The notes: generated from the letters alone by a model not told the origin. Counted from the stretch's first letter, positions 11,157 through 23,148 are shown. The stretch: 64,000 bases of DNA from Anisodus tanguticus (GCA_034509755.1 CM067542.1:23131001-23195000); one strand, 5' to 3'. Translations and numbers: made by a program.

Positions 11157-12813
11157 TCAAGTACGTCCGCCGTACTTTCATTAAATCATGCCAAAAGAAA
11201 GAAGTAAGGGTTTCACATACCTTTTAGACGAACTAATCCACCCAATATTAGAATATGCCTCGTTATAGAACTTCAACCTATAATAATGGTAATACGCTCG
11301 TTAATTCTATGATTCGGCATACTTTATATCGAATAACGTCTTCTTATTCTATAAAAATTAGGCACACTTCCCCTGTTTATACATGTTTCCACAACTTCCA
11401 AACGATGCTAATAACATCAATAACCAAGCACCAATTAAGGGCACAATCAAAACAACAATAAAGGGAATTTACACACCCACTTCTCATGTAAATTTAGCCT
11501 CTTAATCCACCTTAAAAACAGCCCGCAAAACAGTCCATGTTCCAACAACAACGAGGGTAGAATGTTAAGCAATTCTACGCCTTTCTACACTCTTATTCCT
11601 TTAGGACTTACATTAGCAATTACCACACTTAAACATGCATAATGGTAACTAAATTTTCAGTATTATAACACCACAAAACAGTCCCTAAAACAGTCCATAT
11701 ACATCACAACATGTCCAACAATTTCATGCAAAGTCTTAGCCACAACATGTCATAATTCCATAACTCTTATCTTAACTCCTAAAATCCAATTTCGTATTTC
11801 AATACTTTCATATAACTAATTCCAACTAAATATCAATGTTTCCTTTCAATTTCATCATGCAATTAGTGACAATAATAACAACAATAACCAACGAATCCAA
11901 TAACACCAAAATCTGTCCCAAATTGGCAACTAGCCCAAAAATTGTCACATGCAACACTTAAATTCCAATTTCTCCTTAACACAAATTCATTACCTTAATT
12001 CTAACAACATGCATTCCAATTATATCATAGAAAGAAGAATTTTATACCTCAAATTCGTCCCAAAATAGTCCACAATTTTCTGCTCACTGCTTGTCCGAAA
12101 ATCCCCACTGTTTTCGTATTTATTTCCCTTTTTTGTTCACTTCTTCAACTCCAATTGACATGCAAGTGTTCTACAATGTTAAGCCATCATCCCTACACGT
12201 TGTTCTTCCAAAATTTCATCCCAAAAATTCGAAATTTCTGGGCTAGAGTTTCGGCCCGCAGTGGTTGTTTTTGCCACTGTTTTTGGTATTGTTTTGCTTC
12301 TAATTTTTGGTGCACAATATAGTCTAGGAAGAGAAGATAAAAATCTTAAATTTGGTATGGGGTAGGGGTGATTTTCGGCCAGCAGGGGGGTGGGTTTGGA
12401 GAAGAGAGGTGGGGTTTTTGGTTAAGTTTAGAATGAAGTTGAAGAGGTGAGTGTAGGTATATAAAAAAATCTGAATTTCCTTATCACACTTTGCCCCCCC
12501 CCCCCCCCAAGTTTTTTAATTAATAAATCTTAAACCCACTTCTTTTAATTCCGAGAATTTCATAAAGCCTCGTATCCTCAATGTCACAATTTAAATACAA
12601 TACTATTCCATAACTCCATTGGAATAAATTCAACTACTAGGATTAATTCTCATTGTCACATGTATAGCACTAAAGAAAAACTATTTCGGGATAACATCCG
12701 TTTATACACTAATTCCCGTATTAACGTATGTAAGTGTTCCTTATATTCAATATCCGAATCTTACTTCCTTAATGGCATTCTTAATTATCGTCTTAATCTT
12801 ACAAGGTGTAACA
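11157..12813 (-). repeat. Gypsy LTR 5' portion, inverted copy (arm B')
   Basis: This is the reverse complement of 9043-10699. It ends GTGTAACA exactly at the right-hand target duplication ATTGC (12814-12818). No coding content was seen. Confidence 0.87.
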
Positions 12814-12818
12814 ATTGC

Positions 12819-14141
12819 ATTCCTAAATTGCATATGAATCTTGCTTTTACTGGTTAAATATGTGACTTTGGTTGTTTTGTTGGTCTTTTCCCCAATTTTT
12901 GTTATGTGCGGGATCTAAAATCCAAGTGAGTGATTGGGACATGGCGTAGAAAGGGGAAATGTCTCTATGTTATGGATGAGTTTCATCCTCCTACTCATGC
13001 AGCAGCTATGCGTGTTAATTTGTTTTCTTTCCATTTGACACCTTCTTCTTCAAAATTTTATTTGTGGCACTCTAGACTCGATCATGTATCAGGATATCAC
13101 CTACGTTTTATGTGTACTACTGGTATTCTTGATGATTTACAATCCGATGATATTTCTGATTGTAGTGGATGTAAACTTGAAAAAAAATCGCTTTGCCTTT
13201 TAATCTGAGTACTTCTACTTCTTCACCATTTGATTTAGTTCATTCTAATGTTTGGGGGCCGGCACCTATCCCTACTAAGAGAGCCTCCAGATATTATGTT
13301 TCTTTTATTGATGATTATACTCGTTATTGTTGGGTTTATTTACTGAAACCATGTTCTGATCTTGTTCATATTTATGCTGAGTTTCAAGCCTATGTGAAAA
13401 CTCAACATTCTGCCACTATTAAATATTTTCGGGCTGATTTAGGGGGTTAGTATACTAGTGGAGATCTTTCTGGTATTTTCAAAGCTGATGGTAAAATACA
13501 TCAATCTTCTTGTACTGATACCCCACAACAAAATAGGGTAGCCGAGAGAAAGCATAGGCATATTGTTAAGGCCGCTCGATCTATGCTTTTGTCCGCTAGT
13601 GTCCCTAGCAAATTTTGGAGAGAAGATGTTCTTATATATGTTTATCTTATTAATATGATCCCTACCTCTCATAATTCTGGGATTTCTCCGTATGTTGGAC
13701 TATTTGGTCACACCCCACTGTATTCCCGTTTGAGAGTTTTTGGCTCTATTTGTTTTTCTATGCGTCCACATGTAGAGTGTACTAAGTTATCATCTCGTGT
13801 CGTTATTTGTGTTTTTCTTGAATGTTGGACAGAAAGGTTATCGTTATCATGAAACAGGTTTTGGAAAATTGTATGTTTCTTGTAATGTTTCCTTTATTGA
13901 GCATGTTCCTTTCTTCTGCATCCCATCTACTTCATATGGCATGTCAAAATCTGACCTTATTGATATTGATCCTTTCACTACCGATTGCCTATCCGATTCC
14001 ACATCTATATCGTTTGTTCCTTCTCAATCTTCTAGCAGATCCCATGATATTGATACTCGCCCCCCTCTTACGACTGTTCCAGAACCTTTTGTGATTGCGG
14101 ATCTAGATCCACCTCGATATCCTAAATGCACTCTTCGATAA
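12819..14141 (+). pseudogene. pol: Copia-A protease end, GAG-pre-integrase and integrase (degenerate)
   Basis: This continues the copia polyprotein after the gypsy insertion. FYLWHSRLDHVSGYHL and CSGCKLEKK form the GAG-pre-integrase HHCC zinc domain (13055-13190). The integrase core begins SPFDLVHSNVWGPAPI and has FIDDYTRYCWVY. An in-frame TAG at 13448 follows DLGG. Further on, AERKHRH supplies the catalytic Glu region (about 13540-13560). A frameshift near 13815 moves the rest to another frame. No intact integrase can be made from this. Confidence 0.82.
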
Positions 14142-14149
14142 ACCCAAGT

Positions 14150-15754
14150 ATCCGATTATGATTATTCTTGCTATTCTCCATCATTCGCCTCTTTTTTAGT
14201 TTCTATTAATTCTCTTTGTGAGCCTATCTCTTACTCTGAGGCAGCTCGTGATCCTCTTTGGCAAGAGGCTATGAGTGAGGAACTGTTTACTTTGGGCAAA
14301 ACTAGTACTTGGAATTTGGTTTCTCTACCGCCTAGTAAGAAAACTATTGGTTCTCGATGGGTGTATGAGATTAAAATCAAGTCTGATAGTTCTATTGATC
14401 TATATAAAGCTCGTTTGGTTGCAAAGGGCTTTGCTCAGGAGTATGGTATGGATTATGAGGAGACTTTTGCACCTGTTACAAAGATGACATCTGGCTGGGT
14501 TCTTATTGCAGTAGCCTCTGTTCGTCATTGGCATATTTCACAAATGGATGTTAATAATGCCTTTTTGAATGAGGATCTTCAATATAAAGTCTACATGGTC
14601 CCTCCACCTGGTGTTTCACATAGTCCAGGACAGGTGTGCAGGTTTAAGAAGGCCTTGTATGGTCTCAAACAAGCCCCAAGAGCTTGGTTCGACAAGTTCT
14701 CCACTGTAGTATCTTCTCTTGGTTTTATTTTCAACTTTCATGATTCGGCGTTATTTTTTAGATCGTCCCGTACAGGTCATATTTTGCTTTTATTGTATGT
14801 TGATGATATGATCATTACAGGTGATGATATTGATGGTATCACAAACCTAAAATCTACTTTGTCTCGTCGCTTTGAGATGAAATATTTAGGTCATCTACAT
14901 TACTTTTTAAGCATTGAGGTAACTTATTCTGAGAAGGGATATCTTCTCTCTCAGTCTAAGTACACTGCAGATATTCTTAAGCGGGCTCGTCTCACAGATA
15001 CTCATATTGTTGACTCTCTTCTTGAGGTCAATGTTTGTTATACCCCTATTGACGGGGATCCTCTTCCTGATCCCACTTTATATCGTTCAGTTGTGGGTAG
15101 CCTGGTGTACCTCACCATTACTCGCCCTGACATTGCATATGTTGCTCACATTGTCAGCCAGTTTGTTTGTTCTCCTACATCTGTACATTGGGTTACGGTT
15201 ATGCATATTTTTCGCTATCTCCGAGGAACGATTTATCAGAGTCTCTTGTTTCCATCGACCTCATCCTTGGAGCTTTGTGCATTTTCTGATGCAGATTGGG
15301 CCTAGTAACCCGACTGATCAGAAATCCACTACCGGTTATTGTGTATTTTAGGAATTCACTCATTTCATGAAAAAGTAAGAAACAAGATGTTGTTTCTCGC
15401 TCTTCAACCGAGGCAGAGTATCGTGCTATGGCTTTTACTACGTGTGAGATTGTATGGTTACGTTGGTTATTGGCTGATATATGTGTCTCTCTTTCCTCAC
15501 CAACACCGATGTACTGCGATAATAAGAGTTCTATTCAGATTGCGTACAACACAGTCTTTCATAAACGTACCAAGCATATTGAGATTGTTTGTCATGTTAT
15601 TCGATATCATCTTCAACAAGGCACTCTATCCTTGCCGTTTGTCTCATCTTCGATGCAACTTGCAGATTTCTTCACAAAGGCGCATACCTTACAGCGTCAC
15701 TGGTTCTTTCTTGGCAAACTCTCGATGCTTCTCTCTACACTATCGCGAGCTTGA
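14150..15754 (+). pseudogene. pol: Copia-A reverse transcriptase and RNase H (degenerate)
   Basis: The open stretch 14271-15305 is the copia RT (RVT_2). It contains WNLVSLPPSKKTIGSRWVYE, ARLVAKGFAQEYG, QMDVNNAFLNEDL and the catalytic YVDD at 14796-14807. A TAG after DADWA (about 15303) and a frameshift near 15350 interrupt the RNase H. The RNase H resumes with YCDNKSSIQIAYN and TKHIEIVCHVIRY, and the C-terminus ends at a stop near 15752. This is one of the better preserved RT domains in the window. Confidence 0.85.
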
Positions 15755-15761
15755 GAGGGAA
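15751..15761 (+). other. Copia-A polypurine tract
   Basis: TTGAGAGGGAA directly precedes the 3' LTR start TGTTAG. Confidence 0.75.
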
Positions 15762-15958
15762 TGTTAGCATTTGTTAAACTTTGTAATAAAATGTCTCACA
15801 TCGAAAAACCATCCTTATGTCTTATGTATTAGACCCTATATAAAGGGATCTAATTGCTTTTCTTTTATTCACCAATTCACTATCAATAATATTCTTATTC
15901 TCTTTTTTTACTCTTGTTATTGCTTTGTAAGGATTGATGAATTATATGAATTCTAACA
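15762..15958 (+). repeat. Copia-A 3' LTR
   Basis: 197 bp, from TGTTAG to CTAACA with perfect 6-bp terminal inverted repeats. A TATA box (TATATAAAG) lies at 15837-15845. It matches 45-216 closely. Confidence 0.88.
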
Positions 15959-16200
15959 CAATTAACTGAAGGGATTTATTTGTTCGAGTAAAAAATTATG
16001 AGAAATGAACTAACTCATGAGATGAGAATTACTCGTGATCATAGAAAATGATCAAATCACCCATTCACAATCGATGTAGGGATTCTGATACCCCTCTCCT
16101 CCCTACGCATGTCTATATCTGCTAACTGGAGTGTGGATAACTTATTATGAGTCCAACATCAAATAAACTAAGGATTAGAATTGGTTTGACTCTGATATCA
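15959..16200 (-). other. Gene-free stretch, possible leader of an older minus-strand copia
   Basis: No coding signal. The right end (16188-16200) reads on the minus strand as TGATATCAGAGTC, one base from the canonical TGGTATCAGAG PBS, next to an LTR-like end. The stretch may therefore be the untranslated leader of an old element into which Copia-A inserted. Confidence 0.4.
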
Positions 16201-16435
16201 TGTAAATAATGAACTTTGACCGTAATTCAACCGAAAAAAGCAAATTGATGATAAAATGATGAGTTCCCAATACTTTATAAAGAGCATGGGAATTGCGTAT
16301 AACATTGCTATGTGATTTATGAATTTTCTCATCAATTAACCTGATACTTATTCATATGCCACATTAGTAAGGTTCAAATTGCATTACTTGGTCCTCATTT
16401 TGTCCATGCACACATTCTAGTTCTAGTAGTTAACA
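16201..16435 (-). repeat. Candidate old copia LTR (minus strand)
   Basis: Read on the minus strand this 235-bp block starts TGTTAACTAC, carries a TATAAAG motif, and ends TTATTTACA directly before a PBS-like site. These are LTR features, but the partner LTR is not in the window and the termini are imperfect. Confidence 0.45.
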
Positions 16436-17895
16436 TGTCATCATTCAGAAGGGACAACTCTAGTGCAAGTAAAGCCCTTGGTTTAGGCCCTGAAATATTA
16501 AAGTTATAATATATAACTCATGTAAATATAAATAAAAAACTTTATATTTTACTAATATTTTTTTATTTGCTAGAGATGATACGGTTGGGTGAGTAAATAA
16601 TGATAAATCTTCTCTCGTTTAACTCAATTTTTTTGAATTAATTATTTTTTGTCATATTAATTTAATTAAAGAAGGTTAAAGCCTTTTAATATATTTTAAC
16701 TTTAGCACCAATTTCTGATCTTTTCCATGTTGAGTATGTACCCGACGACTACAACTCAATCCTATATAAATACAGAAACAAAGAACAAAAGGTTACAATT
16801 TGGATAGTCAATGAGTCACCTAGTGGTTATTTCGAGATGATTAGTATTTAAGAGATAATAATACCATATGACGAAATAGGACTCTAATTACTATTTTATA
16901 GACGCTTTCAAGTAATTACTGAAATAGCAATAGTTATCAAAATATAGCAACTTAGGGAATAAGTATCCCTTAAATTTAGACTTCAATTTTGGTAAACCTA
17001 ATCCCTTCCCTATTTTTCTCTCCCTTTCCTCCCTGCTCGTTCTTTTTCCTTCTCTGTTTCTTCACCTTTTAAGCTCAAAAATAGTAGAGAAACTAGTGTC
17101 ATTTTCTTTTTGCATGGGCTTATGCACTCCACTCGCTGTCTACTAAACGAGCATTTCCCTTCAAACGCGCTGATCTTTAATTTTTATCCATCATATCTTA
17201 TTTAATGAAAATATTCAGACATAATTTCTGTTATATTTTTATCTTCATAAATTGAACTTTTGCATTGCTCGGCATAAATTCTGTAGAAATTAAGTTATGC
17301 GGCATAAATAGTATTTTTTAGATTATATAATTATGTGAAGTAGAGATAAAATTCAGCTTTCAAAAAGTAGCAACATAATCATAACAAATCCTATACAACA
17401 CGGTAAAAAGAATTGAGTATACAATTTACGGTAAGATTAAATAACACAAATCACGGCAGAAACGTATATATCGTGATTCAATGCAAAAAATACACGATCA
17501 TCCTCCCCTTCATCCCACTGTTATTTGACAAACTAAATCTGCCATTAATTTCCTTCAAATGTCTAAAATCCGTTATTGATAATGCTTTGAAGCTTCAAAG
17601 CTGAAATTTGAATTTAAGAAATCAGAATCATTTTCGATTGAGTGTTTTTTCAAAAGCTTGAGAATATCTTAAGGAGTTTATATCTCATGTTTGGGACGAT
17701 TTGTTGAGGTTTTGGATTGAATTTCAGATTAAACTTCGAGGTTGAATATGTGTTCCATTTATTTCGCTTGTATATGATGTGTTTATCACGTGTATGTTAT
17801 ATGTATGTCAGTATATACATAGGATTTACACTTGATAAACACCGTGCATATAGTTTGTATATTAATGTATGTCACTTGTATGCGTGTGTATATAT
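16436..17895. other. Intergenic, AT-rich, no gene seen
   Basis: Only short open frames without recognisable motifs. The stretch contains the phrases TTATGCGGCATAAATAG and AAAAAGTAGCAACATAATC, which resemble diverged repeat material also seen near 24745-24980 on the far side of Copia-B. It ends in a TA microsatellite that is the Copia-B target. Confidence 0.6.
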
Positions 17896-17900
17896 ATATA

Positions 17901-18449
17901 TGTTATCTCGCCTGTGTTCAAAAAATCAGGAAAAAAAAATAACCAAAACCAGAAAAACAGAAATTGGAAAAATAATGCAGAAGTAAGAAAATATCCGAGA
18001 CCACAGAATTCACGTGTGTCCTTAAGGAATTTAATCCCCTCACTTTTGTACCCGAGGTTATGGATTACTTCCTCCCAGGATAAAATGGATATACTGTCGC
18101 GGAGGAGTAGAGGTACGTCAAACGCCTTCGACTTCGACGAACTCAAAGTTGGCAACGAAACACAAGTAAGACTCGATAGTTTTATTTGTGGAAAAAGAAT
18201 GAGAATTTCGGATGCAGAAATTTTTGTTTCAAGTGTCTTAAAAATGAGGCATTGCCTCGGTTTATATAGCCTCGAAGGTGCCTCTTCGGAATAGGTTGGT
18301 GACTGTTCGGAATAGGTTGGTGACTGTTCGGAATAGGTTGGTGACTGTTCGGAATAGGTTGGTGACTGTTCGGAAAGGTTGCCTTCATTTTCCTTCCATT
18401 TCTCATTCACACCAACTTGGCTAGTTTTATTCATTAACTAGCTTTAACA
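17901..18449 (-). repeat. Copia-B 3' LTR
   Basis: 549 bp, matching 23760-24243. It is about 65 bp longer because of three extra 21-bp units. The TATA box on the minus strand is at 18261-18268. A long minus-strand frame across it (17862-18434, with a four-fold EQSPTYS repeat) is translated LTR and not a gene. Confidence 0.88.
18290..18377 (-). repeat. 21-bp tandem repeat in the Copia-B 3' LTR, four copies
   Basis: The unit GGTTGGTGACTGTTCGGAAT plus one base is repeated four times. The partner LTR has one copy at about 24149-24170. The array lies just upstream of the TATA box on the minus strand, in U3, where promoter elements lie. Confidence 0.88.
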
Positions 18450-18462
18450 ATCCCCCACATGA
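18450..18462 (-). other. Copia-B polypurine tract
   Basis: On the minus strand ATGTGGGGGAT directly precedes the 3' LTR start TGTTAAAGC. Confidence 0.8.
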
Positions 18463-18950
18463 ATGGGGAATGGCTATATGATGAAAAACATGCATGACAA
18501 AAAGCTGTGTGATTCGTAAGCAAGGATTAATCGCATCGGATAAGTAGATTTCTCTTTGAACTTTCCGTAGTGAACATATGTCGGATATACTCGGTCAATC
18601 GGTAGATTTGATATCCTTGAACCGTCGAGCTTTGGTGTATACCTAGACAACCACATGTCACACAATTAACCCTTTAACCGTCTTTGGTTCTCATTGTTTT
18701 GTTCGTTTGACCATGAACACTTTGCACTGGTTCATAAGTGCGTAGAGAATTGGCCTTACATAATTCTCCTTGAAGCGGCTTACACTTCACACTTACATAG
18801 GTGATTCCTAAATGTGTCATCCCGTAGATACACTATTTGATATACCCCGTACCAAACTTAGGAACCATTAAAAAGACGTAATGTTTTATCCTGATGCTTC
18901 GAACATTGTCTCATCACGAGAATGGACCAAAGATTTATTGTGATAATGTT
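18463..18950 (-). other. Copia-B untranslated 3' tail
   Basis: About 490 bp between the RNase H end and the PPT with no coding signal. A tail of similar length and some shared phrases (for example AATGGTTCCTAA on the sense strand) occurs in Copia-D at 50024-50641, so the tail is a family trait. Confidence 0.6.
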
Positions 18951-20700
18951 GAACCGTCATTAATGACTTTGTTTGATCTCTTTGAACCTAGATCTTGGGA
19001 TCTCCAGGTCTTCTAGGTAGAGTTACCGTCACGATGACTTGTCCTCGGCCATAGTCCCATTCCCTTTGATGATCTTTCAACTACCTCTCTAGTTAGGCCT
19101 TTAGTTAGTGGATCCGACACATTATCTCTTGACTTAACATAGTCAATTGTGATAATTCCGGAGAGAGTAGTTGTCTAACGGTATTATGTCTTCGTCGTAT
19201 GTGACGAGACTTTCCGTTGTACATAAGGCTCCCGGCTCTTCCTATTGCCGCTTGGCTATCGCAATGTATGCATATAGGAGCCAACGATTTGGGCCAAAAT
19301 GGAATATCTTCTAAGAAATTCCGGAGCCATTCAAACCTTCTTCACCGGTTTTGTCTAAAGCTATGAACTCGAGATTCCATTGTAGAGCGGGCGATACATG
19401 TCCGTTTGGATGACTTCAAGACACTCGCTCCTCCACCTATGGTAAAAACATATCCACTTGTGGATTTAGTTTCGATTGAACCGGTGATCCAATTTACATC
19501 TTTGTATCCTTCAATAACTGCAGGATACTGTTATAATGCAAAGCAAAGTTTTGAGTATGTTTTAAATACCACAAAACTCGTTTCATTGCCGACCAATGTT
19601 TTTGGTCGGGATTACTAGTGTAGCGACTTAGTTTACTTATAGCACACGCAATATCGGGTCGCGTACGAGTTCATGATATACATCAAACTTCCCAACACTC
19701 GGCATAATCCAATTGAGAATGACTTTCACCTTTATTCTTTGAAAGAGCAAGGTTCATATCAATTGGCGTCTTTGCAACTTTAAAGTCCAAATACTTGAAC
19801 TTTTCAAGTACCTTTTCAATATAATGAGTTTGAGACAATGCTAGACCTTGAGGGGTCTTATGGATTTTAATTCCCGAGAATTAAATCGGCAACTCCTAAG
19901 TCTTTCATATCAAGCTTACTAGCAAGCATGCGCTTAGTAGCATTTATGTTAGCAATGCCGTTACTCATTATCAACATATCATCCACGTACAAACAAACAA
20001 TGACTACGTGGTTCGAGTGTTCTTAATGTAGACACATTTATCACACTCATTTATCTTGAATCCATTTGTGAGCATTGTATGGTCAAATTTTGCATGCCTT
20101 GTTTGGGTGCTTGTTTTAGTCCGTAAAAAGACTTAACAAGTCGACACACCTTCTTCTCTTTCCCTGGAACTACAAACCCCTCGGGTTGTTCCATGTAAAT
20201 TTCTTCCTCTAACTCTCCATTTAAGAAGAAATTTGTTTTCACATCCATTTGATGGATTTCAAGACCGTACACGGCGGCTAACGCTACTAACACCCGAATG
20301 GATGTAATCCTCGTTACCGGCGAGTATGTATCAAAGTAATCAAGACCTTCTAGTTGTCTAAACCCTTTAACAACTAGTCTTGCCTTATATTTATCAATAG
20401 TACCATCAGCTTTCATTTTCCGCTTGAAAATCCATTTGGAACCTAAAGGTTTATTCCCTGGAGGAAGGTCAACCAATTCCCAAGTATGGTTGTTTAATAT
20501 GGATTCTATCTCACTATTGATTGCCTCTTTCCAAAATTGAGCTTCCGATGAAGACATAGCTTCGTTGAAGGTTCGAGGCTCATTCTCCAACAAAAATGTT
20601 AGAAATTCGGTCCAAAGGAAGTAGACGTCCTTTGACGTTTCGCGTCTTGGATTTTCCTCATCAGAATATTTTCCTTTGTTTCTTCCCAAGGTCGTTTAGA
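18951..20700 (-). pseudogene. pol: Copia-B reverse transcriptase and RNase H (degenerate)
   Basis: The frame 20689-20051 (minus) has HTWELVDLPPGNKPLGSKWI, ARLVVKGFRQLEGLDYFDTY and QMDVKTNFFLNGELEEEIYM, a copia RT. The YVDD box reads from 19989 to 19978 in a shifted frame. RNase H remnants lie near 19090-19260 and read SLMYNGKSRHI and ADPLTKGL-like sequence in shifted frames, matching Copia-D. Many frameshifts between 20050 and 18950 leave no long open frame. Confidence 0.8.
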
Positions 20701-20784
20701 TTCTTTGCTAGACGACTCACATTCCTTTTTATACGGATATATGATTTCAAAGAAGTCGGCATTATCTCGATTCAATTACCGTAT

Positions 20785-21600
20785 TCACCGAATGTCGGGA
20801 TTTTTCGATTTGTGAACTAGAAATCGATATGCCTTACTATTTGTGGCATAGCCTATGAAAACACAATCAATGGTTTTAGGTCCTATTTTTACCCTTTTGG
20901 GTTTAGGAACTTGCACCTTGGCCAAACACCCCCACACTTTGAAGTATCCCAAATTGGGCTTCCTTCCTTTCCACTTTTCATATGGAATAGATTTTATTTT
21001 GCTATGGGGCACTCGATTGAGTATTCGGCTAGTTGTTAGAATGGCTTCCCCCACAAGTTCGGGGTAAACCAAAACTTATTAACAGGGCATTCATCATTTC
21101 TTTCGGGTTCTATTTTTCCTTTCCGCAATTCCGTTTGATTGTGGCGAGTAAGAAGCGATTGTTTGATGAATAATGCCATATTCCAAACATATTTGTTCAA
21201 AAGGAGATTCATATTCACCACCCCTATCACTCCTTATCATTTTAATATTTTTGTTAAGTTGAGTCTCAACTTCAGTTTTGTATTGCCTGAATGCTTCAAT
21301 TGCTTCATCTTTACTATTAAGTAAATAAACGTAGCAATACCGTGTACTATCGTCAATAAAAGTTATGAAATACTTCTTTCCACCGCGAGATGGGATTGAC
21401 TTCATGTCACAAATATCTGTATGGATTAAGTCTAAAGGACTTGAATTCCTTTCAACTGACTTATAAGGATGTTTAACATACTTAGACTCAACACAGATTT
21501 GACATTTTGATTGATTGCATTCAAACTTAGGCAATACTTTCAAACTAATCATTTTTCGCAAGGTTCTATAATTGACATGTCCTAAACGTGAATGCCATAA
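20785..21600 (-). pseudogene. pol: Copia-B integrase (degenerate)
   Basis: 21561-21094 (minus) holds the zinc region end (CQICVESKYVKHP), the catalytic HTDIC, FIDDSTRYCYVYLL, RSDRGGEY and NGIAERKNR. The three acidic residues D, D and E are therefore all visible. A frameshift near 21090 leads to 21072-20785, with LTTSRILNRVPHSK and VFIGYATNSKAYRF. The upstream pre-integrase part (21600-21780) is scrambled. The core looks well kept but the polyprotein is broken. Confidence 0.82.
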
Positions 21601-21785
21601 ATTATTTGACTCAAGTAAGTAAGACGAAGCGAAACTTTATTATTATTGGCAACGACCATTACATTCGTTTGAAAAGGCCTCTCGTGAGGTAACCTTTCCC
21701 TATGTGCATCTCGTTCTTACTTATTACAACCTTGTCGAAACAAAAACACACTTAAAACCATTCTTTACTAGAAGTCCGGTAGATA

Positions 21786-23063
21786 CTAGATTTTTCCTAA
21801 TTTCGGGAACATAACGAGACGTTGTTGAGAGTCACCACCTTGCCGGATGTCATCTTCAAGCAGTATCTTTCCATAACCTTCAATTTTGGCCGTTGCGAGA
21901 ATTTCCCATATATATGGTCTCGTCGGGCCCATTTGGAGCATATGAAGCAAAGGCTTCTCTAACAAACACAAATGTGGCGAGTGGCGCCGAGTCAATCCAC
22001 CACTCTTTCGGATTTCCCACTAGGTTGCACTCAGACAACATAGCGCACAAGTCATCAACTTCCTCGTTTGTTTCAACCATATTAGCCTGACCCTTCTTCT
22101 TTTCCTTTTTCGGAGCACGACAGTCTGCAACTTTGTGTCCGATTTTTCCACAATTGTGACAGTTTCCCTTGAATTTCTTCTTGTTGGGATAGTTCCTTGG
22201 TCCCGATGCATTTTTCCTCTTTTTCAGATTAGTTGGGGCAGTTTCAACAATATGTGCTCCCCCTATGGTTGATCTCCCATTTGCCTTCTTCTCCGCTGCC
22301 TTGTTATCTTCCTCGATTCTCAACCGGACGATGAGATCTTCCAGTGTCATCTCCTTTCGCTTGTGTTTCAAGTAATTTTTGAAGTCCTTCCATGAAGGAG
22401 GCAGCTTTTCTATTACTGCCGCAACTTGAAACGCCCCACTAATCACCAAACCTTCAGCGAGTAGATCGTGGATGATAACCTGCAACTCTTGAACTTGAGT
22501 AACAACAGACTTGCCATCTACCATTTTGTAGTCCAGAAACTTGGCAGCGATGAACTTCTTTAATCCAAAGATCTTCTCGTTTTATATTTCTTTTCCAACA
22601 CATCCCATAGTTCTTTTGATGTTTCCACATTACTATAGACGTTGTAAAGATCATCCTCCGATCCGCTAAGAATATAATTCTTGCACAAAAAATATGAGTG
22701 CTTCCATGCCTCAGTTACAACAAAACGTTCATTCTCAGGTGTTGATTCCGGCAAAACCGGAACGACCTCCTTAATAAACTTTTGGAGGTTTAAAGTAGTT
22801 AAATAGAAGAACATCTTTTGTTGCCATCGTTTGAAATCAATTCCGGTGAATTTTCCAAAGGCTTCTCTGCGGAGCGGTCTTGGTGCGAAGACGATTGGAG
22901 GACGCAAAGATTGCTCGTAGAACCAACCATGGAGGCTGGTGTGGCAGTAGCAATAGCATTCAAATTTGGAGTCATGTCTCCCATTTCTGTCGCAAACGAA
23001 ACAACAGAAAAATTTAATAAACGGTGAAGACTTCGAACCGAATCGCTTTTGACATGACAACAA
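21786..23063 (-). pseudogene. gag: Copia-B gag and protease (degenerate)
   Basis: The Gag core spans 23063-22560 and 22524-21880 in two frames: FKRWQQKMFFYLTTLNL, YILSGSEDDLYNVY, LPPSWKDFKNYLKHKRKEM. The zinc knuckle CHNCGKIGHKVADC is intact (about 22160-22120). Protease should follow at WWIDSGAT. Here it reads WWIDSAPLAT, so the conserved Gly of the D-S-G loop is lost. The N-terminal start is obscured by frameshifts near 23000-23060. Confidence 0.82.
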
Positions 23064-23148
23064 ATATAATACACAACGGTGAAGATTTTATTTCTTCAAA
23101 GCTGAATCAAGGCTACACAAACAGATTTAAAATACTTGAAACGAAATG

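Larger units (their letters stand above)
1926..12813. mobile_element. Ty3/gypsy chromovirus inserted in Copia-A, internally inverted
   Basis: The element is flanked by the 5-bp duplication ATTGC (1921-1925, 12814-12818). Its left end TGTCACGACC is the reverse complement of the LTR 3' end (GTCGTGACA at 3811-3819). Its right end GTGTAACA is the reverse complement of the LTR start (TGTTACAC at 9043). So the outer ends are those of a minus-strand insertion, yet PBS (3824), gag-pol (4026-8869) and PPT (9029-9042) read plus. Order seen: A (1926-2612), M (2627-3125), A' (3126-3819), internal, B (9043-10699), M' (10700-11156), B' (11157-12813). A is the reverse complement of A', and B' that of B. A C-terminal chromodomain suggests the Tekay/Del clade (inference). 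Confidence 0.88.
45..15958 (+). mobile_element. Copia-A, Ty1/copia LTR retrotransposon, split by a gypsy insertion
   Basis: The element has a tRNA-Met PBS just after its left LTR. The order gag, zinc knuckle, protease, GAG-pre-integrase, integrase, reverse transcriptase, RNase H is the copia order. A PPT and a matching right LTR follow. A 10.9-kb gypsy interrupts it just after the protease start (1926-12813, duplication ATTGC at 1921-1925 and 12814-12818). Without that insert it is about 5 kb, a normal copia length. Coding sequence carries several stops and frameshifts, so it is dead. The left flank is not in the window, so its own target duplication cannot be tested; the five bases after the right LTR are CAATT. 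Confidence 0.85.

Noticed and set aside
18290..18377. CRISPR-like regular repeat
   Set aside because: Units are head-to-tail without spacers, inside a plant LTR.
17862..18434. 190-codon minus-strand frame with a four-fold EQSPTYS repeat
   Set aside because: It lies within the Copia-B LTR, and the repeat is the translated 21-bp array. The partner LTR does not keep the frame.
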